From Candidatus Altarchaeota archaeon (lineage in GTDB: Archaea; Altiarchaeota; Altiarchaeia; IMC4; QMZM01): DNA of 63,295 bases. Positions 24,346-33,763 of the stretch are shown piece after piece. The stretch spans positions 1-63,295 of the forward strand of contig JAFGDV010000024.1 in the NCBI GenBank assembly GCA_016931955.1, read 5' to 3'. Every line of letters begins with the position of its first letter. Within the stretch, counting starts at the first letter, position 1. A program made the position numbers and the translations under genes. The notes beneath the pieces were generated by a model. The model did not search any database and was not told the DNA's origin. It worked only from the letters and a program-made list of their open reading frames with translations.

Positions 24346-24983
24346 ACTTTCTTCTTCAGCTTCGGGTCAACTTCCAGCAACGGCTTAAATATGTGAGACA
24401 AAAACTTCTCCGGAGCATCAGGCCTAAGAGCCTCAACTACATAATCCCTCAACTTCTGCCTATCAGCGCCCTCCGGCAAAGACCTATAGTATTTGACCAG
24501 TTCTTCTGCACGATTGTATTCAGGATCATAGCCGTGGCCTTGCCAATCACAAAATCTGTTCTTTGCTAGGATATAATCCCGAACCTCGTTCTTCTCCAAA
24601 GCCACTAACAGGAAATCGCGATTACTGAAAGCGGTTCCTCCCCTAAGAGTATTCAGTCGATGAACCACGTCCCATGCGAACTGACCTTCCTCGTCCAGAA
24701 GCTGCCTAATAAGCCCACGACGCTTACCTATGCCCTCAGGCAACTCTTCCTCATAGAAACCAAAATAGGTTGATGCTGCGGCAGCTCTTTCATATCTCTC
24801 CTTAAGCGCTTTACTTATGTCTCCCCCGAATTTATCATAGTACGTATGCCTCACATCCCCCCCATAGTTCGTTAATTCAATAGAGTATTTGAAGTCTCCT
24901 CTACCTACTATGAAATCCACAAGTTTGTCTTCCTTCAGCGCCTTCTTGAATAGAGTCTTGTCGTCCATTTTAGGTTGGTACAT
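24327..24983 (-). CDS. paralogue of the 25098 gene, 3'-truncated
   Basis: A 218-aa cytoplasmic, helical protein with no named family. Its units contain DFIVGRGDFKYS and, in the second half, RDYILAKNRFCDW, which match the two DFILGRGDF-type units of the neighbouring 291-aa protein over nearly the whole length (RKSLIKNL/RRGLIRQL, DLFLWALRED/DFLLVALEKN, DPKLK). After DPKLKKKV it stops with NSGKV, while the paralogue continues for about 35 more residues. The last codons overlap a PsbP-tail scar, so the 3' end appears to have been replaced. Candidate partner or immunity-type gene for the toxin-like protein, by location only. Confidence 0.7.
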   Translation of the reverse strand: MYQPKMDDKTLFKKALKEDKLVDFIVGRGDFKYSIELTNYGGDVRHTYYDKFGGDISKALKERYERAAAASTYFGFYEEELPEGIGKRRGLIRQLLDEEGQFAWDVVHRLNTLRGGTAFSNRDFLLVALEKNEVRDYILAKNRFCDWQGHGYDPEYNRAEELVKYYRSLPEGADRQKLRDYVVEALRPDAPEKFLSHIFKPLLEVDPKLKKKVNSGKV

Positions 24984-25097
24984 ATGATTTATAAGTTAAC
25001 TTAGTTAAATCCAGTGAATCCTCAAAAATCTACAAGAACTCTCTTATCATCAGCCTCAACGACCTTACCCTTCAAGGCCCCTTAGTTTGCCAGAGGA

Positions 25098-25973
25098 TTA
25101 AACCCGTTTTTTCTTGTGTGCTTCGTCTAGTTTTTTCTGGACCAACTTCCTGTTTTCTAAGTGTTCATAGATCCAATCTCTGTCTTTTCTAGGTAAGTTG
25201 TCTACCTCCTCTTTAAGTTTTGGGTCTTGTTCTAAAAGAGCAGTCACAATATACATCACCACCTTCTTCTCGTCTCCAGTTTTGTGAAGATACTCTACCA
25301 AAAAATCCCTGAGATTACCTCTTTCTGGAGAATCGACTGGGAGCGAGAGGAAATAGTTTTCAACATAAGTTTGCTTTCCGGTATCATAAGAGCCTCCCGC
25401 CCACCTGCTTTGATAATCAGTAAATTTTCCTCTGCCAAGGAGAAAATCAATCAGATTATCTTCTCTAAGCGCCCAGAGAAACAAATCCTCATGAGTTTCA
25501 ACAGTTTCCCCTTTTATCGTTCTTAAATCAACTGCCGCATCTCTAGCAAGCTGACTATGCTCCTCCCTTAAGTTCTTTATCAGGGATTTACGACGGACAA
25601 GACGGTCGCTAACATTGTTTTCATACAAAGACCAAAAATAATCCCCAACGGCAGAAACACGGTCAAAGCGCTCTCTTAAAGCAAGTTGAATTTTCTCATC
25701 AGATATCAAACCTTTCTGAATGCACACCCAATAGGGCGTCACTGACTTAGGATCATAGTTATGGTATACATCCTCATAGTCCACCTCATACCTGAAGGGA
25801 TAATCACCCCGACCTAGTATGAAATCCATTAACTCGTTTTTCTTGTCCGCCTTGGCTGCTTTCTTCTTCAAAGCCGTTTCTTTTTCAGCCTGCAACATAC
25901 CAGGGGTCTTCCTCCCCCCCATCTGAGGTTTCTTTACTTCCTTAAACATTTTAGGTGTTAAATAATTACTCAA
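25098..25973 (-). CDS. paralogous helical protein directly behind the toxin-like gene
   Basis: A 291-aa cytoplasmic, charged helical protein. It has two similar internal units: MDFILGRGDYPF near residue 48 and IDFLLGRGKFTDYQ near 175, each followed by a helical bundle. A Lys-rich N-terminus (MLQAEKETALKKKAAKADKK) and C-terminus frame them. No named family is recognised. It starts 1 nt after the stop of the secreted toxin-like protein and has a shorter paralogue behind it. In polymorphic toxin loci this slot holds the immunity gene, so that is a reasonable hypothesis, not an established role. Confidence 0.72.
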   Translation of the reverse strand: MSNYLTPKMFKEVKKPQMGGRKTPGMLQAEKETALKKKAAKADKKNELMDFILGRGDYPFRYEVDYEDVYHNYDPKSVTPYWVCIQKGLISDEKIQLALRERFDRVSAVGDYFWSLYENNVSDRLVRRKSLIKNLREEHSQLARDAAVDLRTIKGETVETHEDLFLWALREDNLIDFLLGRGKFTDYQSRWAGGSYDTGKQTYVENYFLSLPVDSPERGNLRDFLVEYLHKTGDEKKVVMYIVTALLEQDPKLKEEVDNLPRKDRDWIYEHLENRKLVQKKLDEAHKKKRV

Positions 25974-25974
25974 A

Positions 25975-28953
25975 CTAATTTAAAGGGAAAATAGGATAAA
26001 TCGTAACATCAAGAGAGGATATAACTCTCTCAGGGGCGCCGCCAACAGTGTAACCTGCTTCTGGTACATGAAGCTCGTTACCTTTAACTAAAGATGGTAT
26101 CTGCGGATTTAAATTCTTTGCATCAGTAATCTGAACAACAACGACGTTACTTCCATCTCCCAAATACCCCCTTTCCATACCTAGTCTACCCTCAAGTTTT
26201 CGAACATCATCAACCTTAGTCAAATCAAGACCTTCAAAGACGCTTTTATCGGTGATGAACATATGTCCCTCAGAACCTAGATTATCAGCATGTTTTAGAT
26301 AAGTTTCCTTGAGACACACATGTATCGCCTGAGTCTCATCAAACTCCTTTGCCTTAGACGCATATTCGTACATGTCCTTTAGTACAAAGTCATCATATTC
26401 TCTAAGAGCGAATTTCAGCTGCTCTTCTCCGCCGACGTCGATTATTTTTTTCAGTCCCTGGCGGTTAAGTCCTAAACGCTCAATCGTTGATATCTGCTCT
26501 TCTTTGAAGCCGATCTTGATAAGCTCGTCTTTAGAAAGCAGGCCCGCTTCGTCTCCTAATCCGAGCCTTTTCTTAAGTCGGCATAGTATGTCATCCAAAA
26601 CACTGCCTACGTTGTCGGCTAAAGAGCCAAGGCGACCAGTTAAGCCACCGACTCTGCCAACCTCATCAACCTTACCAACGACACTCACAGCCCTCCCAAC
26701 ATCATCTGTTTTACCTAAACCTTTAAGCCAACTACCCCCTAAAATCGTGGCAGCAATCTCAAACCCAATACGGCCACCAGCCTCCCCAGGGCGGCCATTA
26801 TCAAAATCGTAGAGGATAGGTTCAAGAATCGCGTCAATGATAGCGCCCCCCGTCTCAACAGGATGGGTAAACATATAACCAAACTTAGTCGCAAGATCAT
26901 CCACAGTCTCACCAGGCTTCGTTGAAAGATTCCAACCAGTCTCCAAAGTACCATGCACAAGATGACCAAGACCCATAGCAGTATCATAGATGCCCTCACC
27001 AATACCAATCCAAGAACCCACCGTGACATCAATTATGCCATTCTCCCTCCGCTCAGACGACTGACTAGTTGTTGAGGTCGTAGTGGTCGTTGTAGTCGTG
27101 GTGGACACAACAGAAACCTGAACAGCCTCCTGAAGCAGACGATTCCATTCCTCCATCATGATGCTGGATTCGCCCATGTAGATGGCTTGATAATCAAGTG
27201 AGGGACTGTATTTAGCGTGTAGTGCGTTGATGAGTGCTTGGGTTTCGGCGCTTCCGACGGCTGCTTGGTATTCGAGGAAGCTCCGACGTTCTTCTTCTAA
27301 AGCCTTCATCTGCTGCTCCAACTCAGCTGAAGCCTTCTCCCTAGCAACCTCAAAATCCTTGTTGAAGTCTTCAGCCCAAGGATCAAACAGAGACTCACGG
27401 AACCACTTATAGGTGTCGCGGTCCAAGGAAGACTCCAACTCACAGACACTACCATTCAAGAAATCTATGAGGCCGCCGACTTCAAGGTTACCCTCCCCAA
27501 CAGCCGCAGACAAAGACGACATCACGCGGGCAACCAAATTCAAGCCCTTAGCATCCTCAGACAAACGCTGAATATCTCGGACAGAATCACGGTAACCCAG
27601 ATAAAAACCATCAAACTCACTGCCACTACGATTACGGGATTCCAGGAAATTCACAGCAGAGACCGCATCATGGAAGCTCTCATTCACGGAAGCAAGATAC
27701 GCGTCAAGGGCTGCGCCGCCAAGCTTACCCGCCTTAGAAAGAGACACCTCATAATCGCGCTTCAACTTATCCAAGATCTTATCGTAGTTGCGGTCCCAGA
27801 AAGCCTGATTACGCCACTCTTCAAGCTGTTTTTTGCGGGCTTCTTCTGCTTTGAGGCGAGCCTTCTCCTCCGCAGAAACCAGTTTATCAAAGGCGAGCTC
27901 ATCAATCTTGACAAGACATCGCTCATAGAATTCCTTCATGTCGTCGCGGACCTCACCAGCCAACTCACTGCGAAGCCGCCCCTTATCCTTCCAGCTGCTG
28001 CCGCCCTGGTAGTCGGCGGAGAACTCCTGACTGGCGGAACCAACAAGCCCTCGATATTCTTGATACAATTCCTCCGCCCGCTTCTTAACCAAGTCAACGC
28101 CGAACCAGCCCAGAGAAGACACAGTGCCCTGGAAGCCGGAGAATAAGGCATTCAAGGAAGAATAGAAAGCATTCTTGGCAGACTCCGCCTTATCTCGAAA
28201 ACGCCGATAAGCCTGATAAGCATCAATACGTGAGAGAATACCATTACTGAAGGAATAGGTCTTATTATCTAATTTAAAGCCGTAGTCTACATCAAAATCC
28301 AGCTTAGAGAGATCCTGAGACCAACTGCTGAGGGAGGAAAAACTAGACTTCACAGAGTTAAGCTCAGACGCCACTCTATCCCAGTACCTGCCAGCAGCCT
28401 CAGCACGCCACCAAGTCTTACGCCGCTTAGCCTCCCTCACCGCCGCAAAATACCTTCTCCGGGCGAGGTCGACCTCCTTCTCCAACTCAGAGATCCGGCT
28501 CCGAGCGGAATCCAGCATAGATAGATAACGCTTAAGTGAGTCCCGAGAGTAGAGAAACCATTTACCTTCTGAGTTGCGGACTGGGACTTTCTCGGCAGAG
28601 GAAGAGACTATATTTTGGAGATACTGGAGATAGCTACCTTGGTCGCTGAAAGAAGACTCAATCCATTCCTCACCGGATTTAAGCCAGAGGCTGCCGCCGT
28701 CTTCGCTGACTCGGAAGGTCCTGTTGTCTGAGATGAAACGAGGCTGCATCGATAACAGAGCATATAGTATGCTGACGACGACTGCCAGGGAAGCGAAAGA
28801 AAAGGAAGGAGAAGATATCTGGGGGGATAAGGCTTCAGATGAGCCCTGTGGGAGGGAGCCCTCTCCCGGGGGCGGGTCTATGGGGATGGCTGCTGCAATG
28901 GATGCTAGAGTGAATGCCAGCAGCAGATATAGTAGTTTGAGTCCGGGTTTCAT
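25975..28953 (-). CDS. secreted coiled-coil protein with polymorphic-toxin-like C-terminus
   Basis: A 992-aa protein. Signal peptide: MKPGLKLLYLLLAFTLASIA. A second hydrophobic segment lies near 55-70, and about 450 residues of coiled coil follow, homologous to the 18546-21611 protein (YLSMLDSARSRISELEKE, LDFDVDYGFKLDNKTYSFSN). A Thr/Ser stalk lies near 635. Next is a region typical of pre-toxin segments (LVHGTLETGW, GRIGFEIAATILGGSWLKGLG). The last ~130 residues form a compact domain (HMFITDKSVFEGLDLT, VVVVQITDA, GNELHVPEAGYTVGGAPERV) that looks like a toxin or effector tip. No catalytic motif is firmly recognised. A TACT-n4-AGTA palindrome lies 20-31 nt upstream. Confidence 0.78.
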   Translation of the reverse strand: MKPGLKLLYLLLAFTLASIAAAIPIDPPPGEGSLPQGSSEALSPQISSPSFSFASLAVVVSILYALLSMQPRFISDNRTFRVSEDGGSLWLKSGEEWIESSFSDQGSYLQYLQNIVSSSAEKVPVRNSEGKWFLYSRDSLKRYLSMLDSARSRISELEKEVDLARRRYFAAVREAKRRKTWWRAEAAGRYWDRVASELNSVKSSFSSLSSWSQDLSKLDFDVDYGFKLDNKTYSFSNGILSRIDAYQAYRRFRDKAESAKNAFYSSLNALFSGFQGTVSSLGWFGVDLVKKRAEELYQEYRGLVGSASQEFSADYQGGSSWKDKGRLRSELAGEVRDDMKEFYERCLVKIDELAFDKLVSAEEKARLKAEEARKKQLEEWRNQAFWDRNYDKILDKLKRDYEVSLSKAGKLGGAALDAYLASVNESFHDAVSAVNFLESRNRSGSEFDGFYLGYRDSVRDIQRLSEDAKGLNLVARVMSSLSAAVGEGNLEVGGLIDFLNGSVCELESSLDRDTYKWFRESLFDPWAEDFNKDFEVAREKASAELEQQMKALEEERRSFLEYQAAVGSAETQALINALHAKYSPSLDYQAIYMGESSIMMEEWNRLLQEAVQVSVVSTTTTTTTTTSTTSQSSERRENGIIDVTVGSWIGIGEGIYDTAMGLGHLVHGTLETGWNLSTKPGETVDDLATKFGYMFTHPVETGGAIIDAILEPILYDFDNGRPGEAGGRIGFEIAATILGGSWLKGLGKTDDVGRAVSVVGKVDEVGRVGGLTGRLGSLADNVGSVLDDILCRLKKRLGLGDEAGLLSKDELIKIGFKEEQISTIERLGLNRQGLKKIIDVGGEEQLKFALREYDDFVLKDMYEYASKAKEFDETQAIHVCLKETYLKHADNLGSEGHMFITDKSVFEGLDLTKVDDVRKLEGRLGMERGYLGDGSNVVVVQITDAKNLNPQIPSLVKGNELHVPEAGYTVGGAPERVISSLDVTIYPIFPLN

Positions 28954-28972
28954 TCTCTAACCCATTATATAT

Positions 28973-28993
28973 TACTATAAAGTAGTATATAAA
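28973..28993. promoter_or_regulatory. divergent promoter with TACT-n4-AGTA palindrome
   Basis: TACTATAAAGTA (28973-28984) lies in the 78-bp gap between the toxin-like gene (minus) and S8e (plus). TATA-like boxes point both ways (GTATATAAAT at 28985-28993 toward S8e; ATATATAA toward the toxin-like gene). The palindrome is therefore placed to act on either promoter. Confidence 0.6.
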
Positions 28994-29031
28994 TAGTGCG
29001 GATTTTTATCCCTAAAATCACATATTTTGGT

Positions 29032-29388
29032 ATGTACCACGGCAAGATCACAAAGGCAAGGAAGAAGAGGAAATACGCTATAGGAAGAGACCCCGCCCAC
29101 ACAACAATAGGGGAGGAAAGGAAGAAGAACATGAGAACCAGGGGTAAGGGGGTTAAGACGAAGTTGATCACGACAAAGTATGCATACGTCCTCCTAGACA
29201 ACAAGCCGACGAAGTGTGAGATAGTGACGCTTACAGAAAATCCCGCCAACAAAGACTTCACAAGAAGGAACGTAATCACAAAAGGCGCCATACTGAAGGT
29301 CAAGACACCAGCCGGAGAGGAGATGCTGGCGAAGGTCACCTCAAGACCCGGCCAAGCAGGCGTCATCGAAGCATTGCCTATCTTGTGA
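29032..29388 (+). CDS. rps8e: ribosomal protein S8e
   Basis: A 118-aa component of the small ribosomal subunit, found in archaea and eukaryotes. YHGKITKARKKRKYAIGRDP at the start and KVKTPAGEEMLAKVTSRPGQ near the end fit the short archaeal form. ATG 29032 is chosen since upstream residues of the open frame lie in the promoter. It stands alone here and is followed by a hairpin terminator. Confidence 0.96.
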   Translation: MYHGKITKARKKRKYAIGRDPAHTTIGEERKKNMRTRGKGVKTKLITTKYAYVLLDNKPTKCEIVTLTENPANKDFTRRNVITKGAILKVKTPAGEEMLAKVTSRPGQAGVIEALPIL

Positions 29389-29405
29389 ACCCCGCACGGG
29401 TTCAC
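29385..29405 (+). terminator. hairpin terminator after S8e
   Basis: GTGAACCC (29385-29392) and GGGTTCAC (29398-29405) form a perfect 8-bp stem with a 5-nt loop, and TCTATTTTATTCTC follows. The stem includes the stop codon. Confidence 0.6.
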
Positions 29406-29488
29406 TCTATTTTATTCTCTAAAACGGATAACTAACTGTTTCCTATCTTATTATTTTTTCACAATATAAAAATCCAACGTGGTGAACA

Positions 29489-30967
29489 ATGGAAAAAAAG
29501 ATAATAGTGTATGACACAACCCTCCGAGATGGAGAACAAACCCCTGGAGTGGCTTTCACATTAGAGCAGAAGCTGGAGCTGGCTCGGGCACTCTCCGAGC
29601 TGGGAGTGGACATCATAGAAGGGGGCTTCCCGATCAACTCAGGAGGGGAGCTTGAAGCAGTGAAGAAGATCTCAGAAGAAGTGGATGCGACAGTCAGCGG
29701 CCTGGCGCGGGCGCTGAAGGATGACATAGATGCTTGTCTTAAGGCCGACGTGGATCTGGTGCATACCTTCATATCGACTTCGCCGCAGCACCTCAAATAC
29801 CAGATGGGTAAAACAGAGGGTGAGGTATATGACATGGCTGTGAAGGCGGTTGAATACGTAGTCGACCACGGCCTGCCCTGCCTCTTCTCGCCCATGGATG
29901 CGACGAGAAGCGAATTCCCTTACCTACTGAAGGTCTGCAAGGGAGTGGAGGAGGCGGGGGCTAAGACAATCAACGTACCGGACACTGTTGGAGTGATGTA
30001 TCCCTCAGCCATGAAAACGTTGATGGAAAAACTCAGAAAAGAGATAAAGATAGACCTAGACATACACTGCCACAACGACTTCGGGATGGCGGTGGCGAAC
30101 ACCCTGGCAGGGGTGGAAGCCGGCTGCAATCAGGTGCAGACGACCATCAACGGACTGGGGGAGCGGGCAGGGAACGCGGACATGGAACAGGTGGTGATGG
30201 CCTTGCACATCATCTACGGGATAGATACGAACATAAAGACTGAGAGAATCTATCCGACAAGCCGTCTGGTGGAGCGTCTCTCAGGGATTAGGGTGATGCC
30301 CAACTACCCGATCGTGGGAGACAATGCCTTCGCCCATGAATCAGGCATACACGTGCACGCAGTGCTGAAGAAGGCTGAGACGTTCGAGCCAATAAAGCCG
30401 GAGATGGTGGGGGCGAAGAGACGCCTGGTATTAGGGAAGCACGTGGGAGTGCATGGGATAGAGGCTAAGCTGGAGGAGTTGAACATAAGCGTGGAACCAG
30501 AACAGCTGAAGGAGATAACCTCAAAGGTGAAAGACCTGGGCTGCAAGGGCAAACACGTCGTGGAGGAAGACCTTATCGCCATAGCCGAAGACATCCTGGG
30601 GATGGTACCGCATGAGGAGAGGCGTGTAGCGTTGATAGACCTGTCATTGAACAGCAGGCTTAGCAAGAAACCCATCGCAAGCGTCATCCTAAGAGTGAAT
30701 GGAAACGAGAAGAAGGCAACCGAAGAAGGCGTAGGTCCAGTTGATGCTGCACTGAGCGCCATAAGGGCAGCCATCGGCAGAGAAGAGATAACCCTGGAAG
30801 AATACCACCTGGACGCTATAACAGGAGGCTCAGACGCCCTGGCTGATGTGACCATCCGGGTTGGAGATGGCAAGACTACTGTGACGGCAAGAGGCGTCCA
30901 CGAAGACATTGTGATGGCCTCCGTTACGGCCTTCATCAATGGGTTAAATAGACTTATGAGGTTGTGA
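29489..30967 (+). CDS. leuA: 2-isopropylmalate synthase-type acyltransferase (LeuA/CimA/AksA family)
   Basis: Condenses acetyl-CoA with a 2-oxo acid. The DmpG/LeuA TIM barrel begins with the DTTLRDGEQTPGVAFT signature (about 9-24), the catalytic region is DIHCHNDFGMAVANTLAGV, and NGLGERAGN follows. The C-terminal LeuA dimer domain (IASVILRVNG..., GSDALADVTIRVGDG) is complete, so feedback control is possible. The length of 492 aa fits. It is followed by IlvD only 3 nt later, placing it in branched-chain amino-acid synthesis; citramalate or homocitrate synthase specificity cannot be excluded. Confidence 0.9.
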   Translation: MEKKIIVYDTTLRDGEQTPGVAFTLEQKLELARALSELGVDIIEGGFPINSGGELEAVKKISEEVDATVSGLARALKDDIDACLKADVDLVHTFISTSPQHLKYQMGKTEGEVYDMAVKAVEYVVDHGLPCLFSPMDATRSEFPYLLKVCKGVEEAGAKTINVPDTVGVMYPSAMKTLMEKLRKEIKIDLDIHCHNDFGMAVANTLAGVEAGCNQVQTTINGLGERAGNADMEQVVMALHIIYGIDTNIKTERIYPTSRLVERLSGIRVMPNYPIVGDNAFAHESGIHVHAVLKKAETFEPIKPEMVGAKRRLVLGKHVGVHGIEAKLEELNISVEPEQLKEITSKVKDLGCKGKHVVEEDLIAIAEDILGMVPHEERRVALIDLSLNSRLSKKPIASVILRVNGNEKKATEEGVGPVDAALSAIRAAIGREEITLEEYHLDAITGGSDALADVTIRVGDGKTTVTARGVHEDIVMASVTAFINGLNRLMRL

Positions 30968-30970
30968 AAG

Positions 30971-32632
30971 ATGATATCCGACAAAACCAAACACGGGATT
31001 GAGCGAGCACCGCATCGCTCTCTTATGAAAGCCATAGGCATGATAAACGAGGAGATAGACCGACCATTCATCGGGGTAGTGAACTCATGGAACGAGTTCG
31101 TGCCGGGACACATCGACTTGAACAAGATGGCAGACAGCGTCAAAGCCGGCATCCGGATGAATGGGGGAACGCCCCTGGAATTCCACACCATCGGAGTGTG
31201 TGACGGCATCGCCATGGGCCACGAAGGCATGAAATATTCTCTCCCCTCAAGGGAGACGATAGCAGACTCTGTGGAATTGCAGGTCAAGGCCCACCAGCTT
31301 GACGGCCTAGTTTTTGTCACGGCCTGCGACAAGATCCTCCCAGGGCATCTGATGGCTTCCGCGAGGGTGAATATTCCCTCAATTGTTGTCACCGCTGGAC
31401 CCATGTGCCCGGGTATCTATGAAGACCAGTGCGTTGACCTGATCTCCGTCTTTGAGGCGGTTGGCAAACTAAAGACCGGGGACGTTACGTCAGAGGAGAT
31501 AAGAACACTTGAAGAACACGCGTGCCCCGGCGCAGGCTCCTGTGCGGGCCTTTTTACTGCGAACACCATGGGCTGCATGACAGAGGCGTTGGGAATGTCT
31601 CTCCCATGCTGTGCGACCTCGCCTGCAACAGAGGCAAGAAAGTACAGGATAGCCAAGGCGTCAGGGCTGCAGATAATGAACCTCGTGGAGGAAAAGATAA
31701 ACCCAAGGGACATAATGACTTCGCTGGCATTCGAAAACGCCATAAGGACGGACATGGCCATCGGGGGATCAACGAACACAACACTACATCTGCCTGCAAT
31801 AGCTCATGAATGCGGGATAAAGCTTACACTGAATGAATTCGACAGATTGAGCAGGGATACCCCCCACCTAACGTCAATCCGTCCAGGGGGCACTGATTTC
31901 ATGGTAGACCTCGACCAGGCAGGCGGCATACAGGCGGTGATGGAAAGACTTAAGGAGAAACTACACCTGAATTGTATCACGGTTACTGGAAAAACACTCA
32001 AAGAAAACCTGAAGGAGTTCAGGATCGTGAATCCTGAAAAGCATGCCCGCGTCATCCGGACAATGGATAACCCATACCACAAGGAGGGGGGGATAGCAGT
32101 GCTCAGAGGGAATCTTGCCCCACGGGGATGCGTGATCAAACAGTCTGCCGTAGACCCGAAAATGTTCAAGCACTCTGGGCCGGCAAGGGTCTTCGACTGC
32201 GAGGAGGACGCTAATAAAGCCATCATGAACAAAGGGATAAAGAAGGGAGACGTCATCGTGATAAGATATGAGGGTCCGAAGGGGGGTCCGGGGATGAGGG
32301 AGATGCTGCAGGGCACTTCCGCAGTAGTCGGCATGGGCTTGTCTGATTCAGTCGCATTGATAACGGATGGCAGATTTTCGGGTGGGACTCGGGGCCCATG
32401 CATCGGCCACGTAAGCCCTGAAGCGGCTGAAGGCGGACCCATCGCCTTAGTGGAAGACGGCGACATAATCGAGATAGATATTCACTCAAGAAAGCTGGAC
32501 CTGAAGCTCTCAGAGGATGAGATTCAGAAGAGACTGAAGGGGTGGAAGAAAAAAGAAAAACACCTCACAGGAGTGCTTAAGAGGTATGCTCAACTCGTGA
32601 GTTCAGCAGATAAGGGAGCGATCTTCGAGTGA
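30971..32632 (+). CDS. ilvD: dihydroxy-acid dehydratase
   Basis: Dehydrates 2,3-dihydroxy acids to 2-oxo acids in valine, leucine and isoleucine synthesis. The iron-sulfur cluster and active-site segments are present: [34 protein letters not shown] (near 193) and the C-terminal [20 protein letters not shown]. At 553 aa it is full length. It lies 3 nt after the LeuA-type gene and is likely cotranscribed with it. Its stop codon directly abuts the stop of the convergent DUF1464 gene. Confidence 0.96.
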   Translation: MISDKTKHGIERAPHRSLMKAIGMINEEIDRPFIGVVNSWNEFVPGHIDLNKMADSVKAGIRMNGGTPLEFHTIGVCDGIAMGHEGMKYSLPSRETIADSVELQVKAHQLDGLVFVTACDKILPGHLMASARVNIPSIVVTAGPMCPGIYEDQCVDLISVFEAVGKLKTGDVTSEEIRTLEEHACPGAGSCAGLFTANTMGCMTEALGMSLPCCATSPATEARKYRIAKASGLQIMNLVEEKINPRDIMTSLAFENAIRTDMAIGGSTNTTLHLPAIAHECGIKLTLNEFDRLSRDTPHLTSIRPGGTDFMVDLDQAGGIQAVMERLKEKLHLNCITVTGKTLKENLKEFRIVNPEKHARVIRTMDNPYHKEGGIAVLRGNLAPRGCVIKQSAVDPKMFKHSGPARVFDCEEDANKAIMNKGIKKGDVIVIRYEGPKGGPGMREMLQGTSAVVGMGLSDSVALITDGRFSGGTRGPCIGHVSPEAAEGGPIALVEDGDIIEIDIHSRKLDLKLSEDEIQKRLKGWKKKEKHLTGVLKRYAQLVSSADKGAIFE

Positions 32633-33763
32633 TCACCTTGTAAAGGTATCTTCAAGTCTCTCCCCTATTTCCTTACCCAGGTACAGGTGACTGAATACGC
32701 CGCCAGAACAGTTCAACAACTCCATGTTCTCTATCAGCTTACTGTATCTGCCGCCGGCGATGCCGTTCGCGATGATTGCGGCACCCTCAGCAGCCTCCTT
32801 GACCTCGCCAGCCTTCCTCTCCAAGGTTCTTACCCCAGCAGAGATGCCATGAGCCTTGAGGGCTGATCTCACATCCTCGATGAAGGGCTCTATTCGAGTA
32901 AATCTCCCACTCAAGAGTATCTCCTTCGGCTTTCTGACCGAGGGGAGGAGCAAGTAGGTGTCTTTTACTATGGCTTCGAGCATGGCTGAGTACGCTAATT
33001 CCACGTTACTATCCTTTTTAGTGGGTGAGATGAATTCCTCAATGGAGAGCTTTTGGGAATCTATCCCAGACACTGAGACAGCACCTCCTTTGAAGAGCAG
33101 GGTCTTGGAGAATTCCCCAGTATTTGCGAGGGCATACGCTAGTTCGCCGTCCATGCCACCCAATCCCATGTAGCCTAATCCGCCAGAGGTGCCGCCGACG
33201 CCGTCAACGATTTTGCCGTCTTTTACGGCCAACGCCGCCGTATAGCCGAAGCCTATTTCAAGGATGATGAACGAAGTCTGAGAGAAGCCTGTGCTGTATC
33301 TCTCAGCCTGATCCCTTATCCCCGAGACCGCTGTGAAGACCTTGTCTGCTGTCCCCATGTCTATCCTGTTGATCTTCCTGTGCTCTGGGACGGTCGGCAG
33401 ATGTATTACACCTGGAGGAAACCATATATTCAATCCTGAACCCCTCATGAGGAACATCAATTCCCTTAAGCCGACTATGTTAAGCCTCCTTTCCAGGTCT
33501 GCTTTGGTGATGAAGGTGGCTGAGTTTATCTGTTCGTCGGATGCTTTGGAGGCCTTCACCATGGGCAGGCCGTAGCCGCTTGGGCCGACTATTGCGTCGA
33601 TCTTTCTATCTAAGTTGAAGATGGCGTCTAACACTATTTGGGGGTTCTTTGTCACCTCTGCTCGGGGTATGGCGATGTCCATGATTACTTCGTCGGTTTC
33701 GTCTTCGAAGCCGAAGACGTCCATGCTCTTTGTCCCCGGGTCTATGCCGACTGCAGTTACCAT
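32633..33763 (-). CDS. DUF1464-family protein (ASKHA-like fold)
   Basis: A 376-aa archaeal protein. VTAVGIDPGTKSMDVFGFED is the first phosphate-binding loop of an actin/Hsp70/sugar-kinase-like fold. SFIILEIGFGYTAALAVKDG and GLGGMDGELAY follow in the middle, and KEILLSGRFTRIEPF and EGAAIIANGIAGG near the end. It overlaps the beta-RFAP synthase gene by 7 nt, so the two are coupled. The pairing hints at a role in pterin cofactor metabolism, but the family has no proven reaction known to me. Confidence 0.82.
   Translation of the reverse strand: MVTAVGIDPGTKSMDVFGFEDETDEVIMDIAIPRAEVTKNPQIVLDAIFNLDRKIDAIVGPSGYGLPMVKASKASDEQINSATFITKADLERRLNIVGLRELMFLMRGSGLNIWFPPGVIHLPTVPEHRKINRIDMGTADKVFTAVSGIRDQAERYSTGFSQTSFIILEIGFGYTAALAVKDGKIVDGVGGTSGGLGYMGLGGMDGELAYALANTGEFSKTLLFKGGAVSVSGIDSQKLSIEEFISPTKKDSNVELAYSAMLEAIVKDTYLLLPSVRKPKEILLSGRFTRIEPFIEDVRSALKAHGISAGVRTLERKAGEVKEAAEGAAIIANGIAGGRYSKLIENMELLNCSGGVFSHLYLGKEIGERLEDTFTR

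Noticed and set aside
25022..25075. Short minus-strand frame ending KGKVVEADDKRVLVDF in the gap between the two paralogues
   Set aside because: It looks like a gene end, but only 17 residues remain after an upstream stop, so it is at best another remnant and cannot be named.
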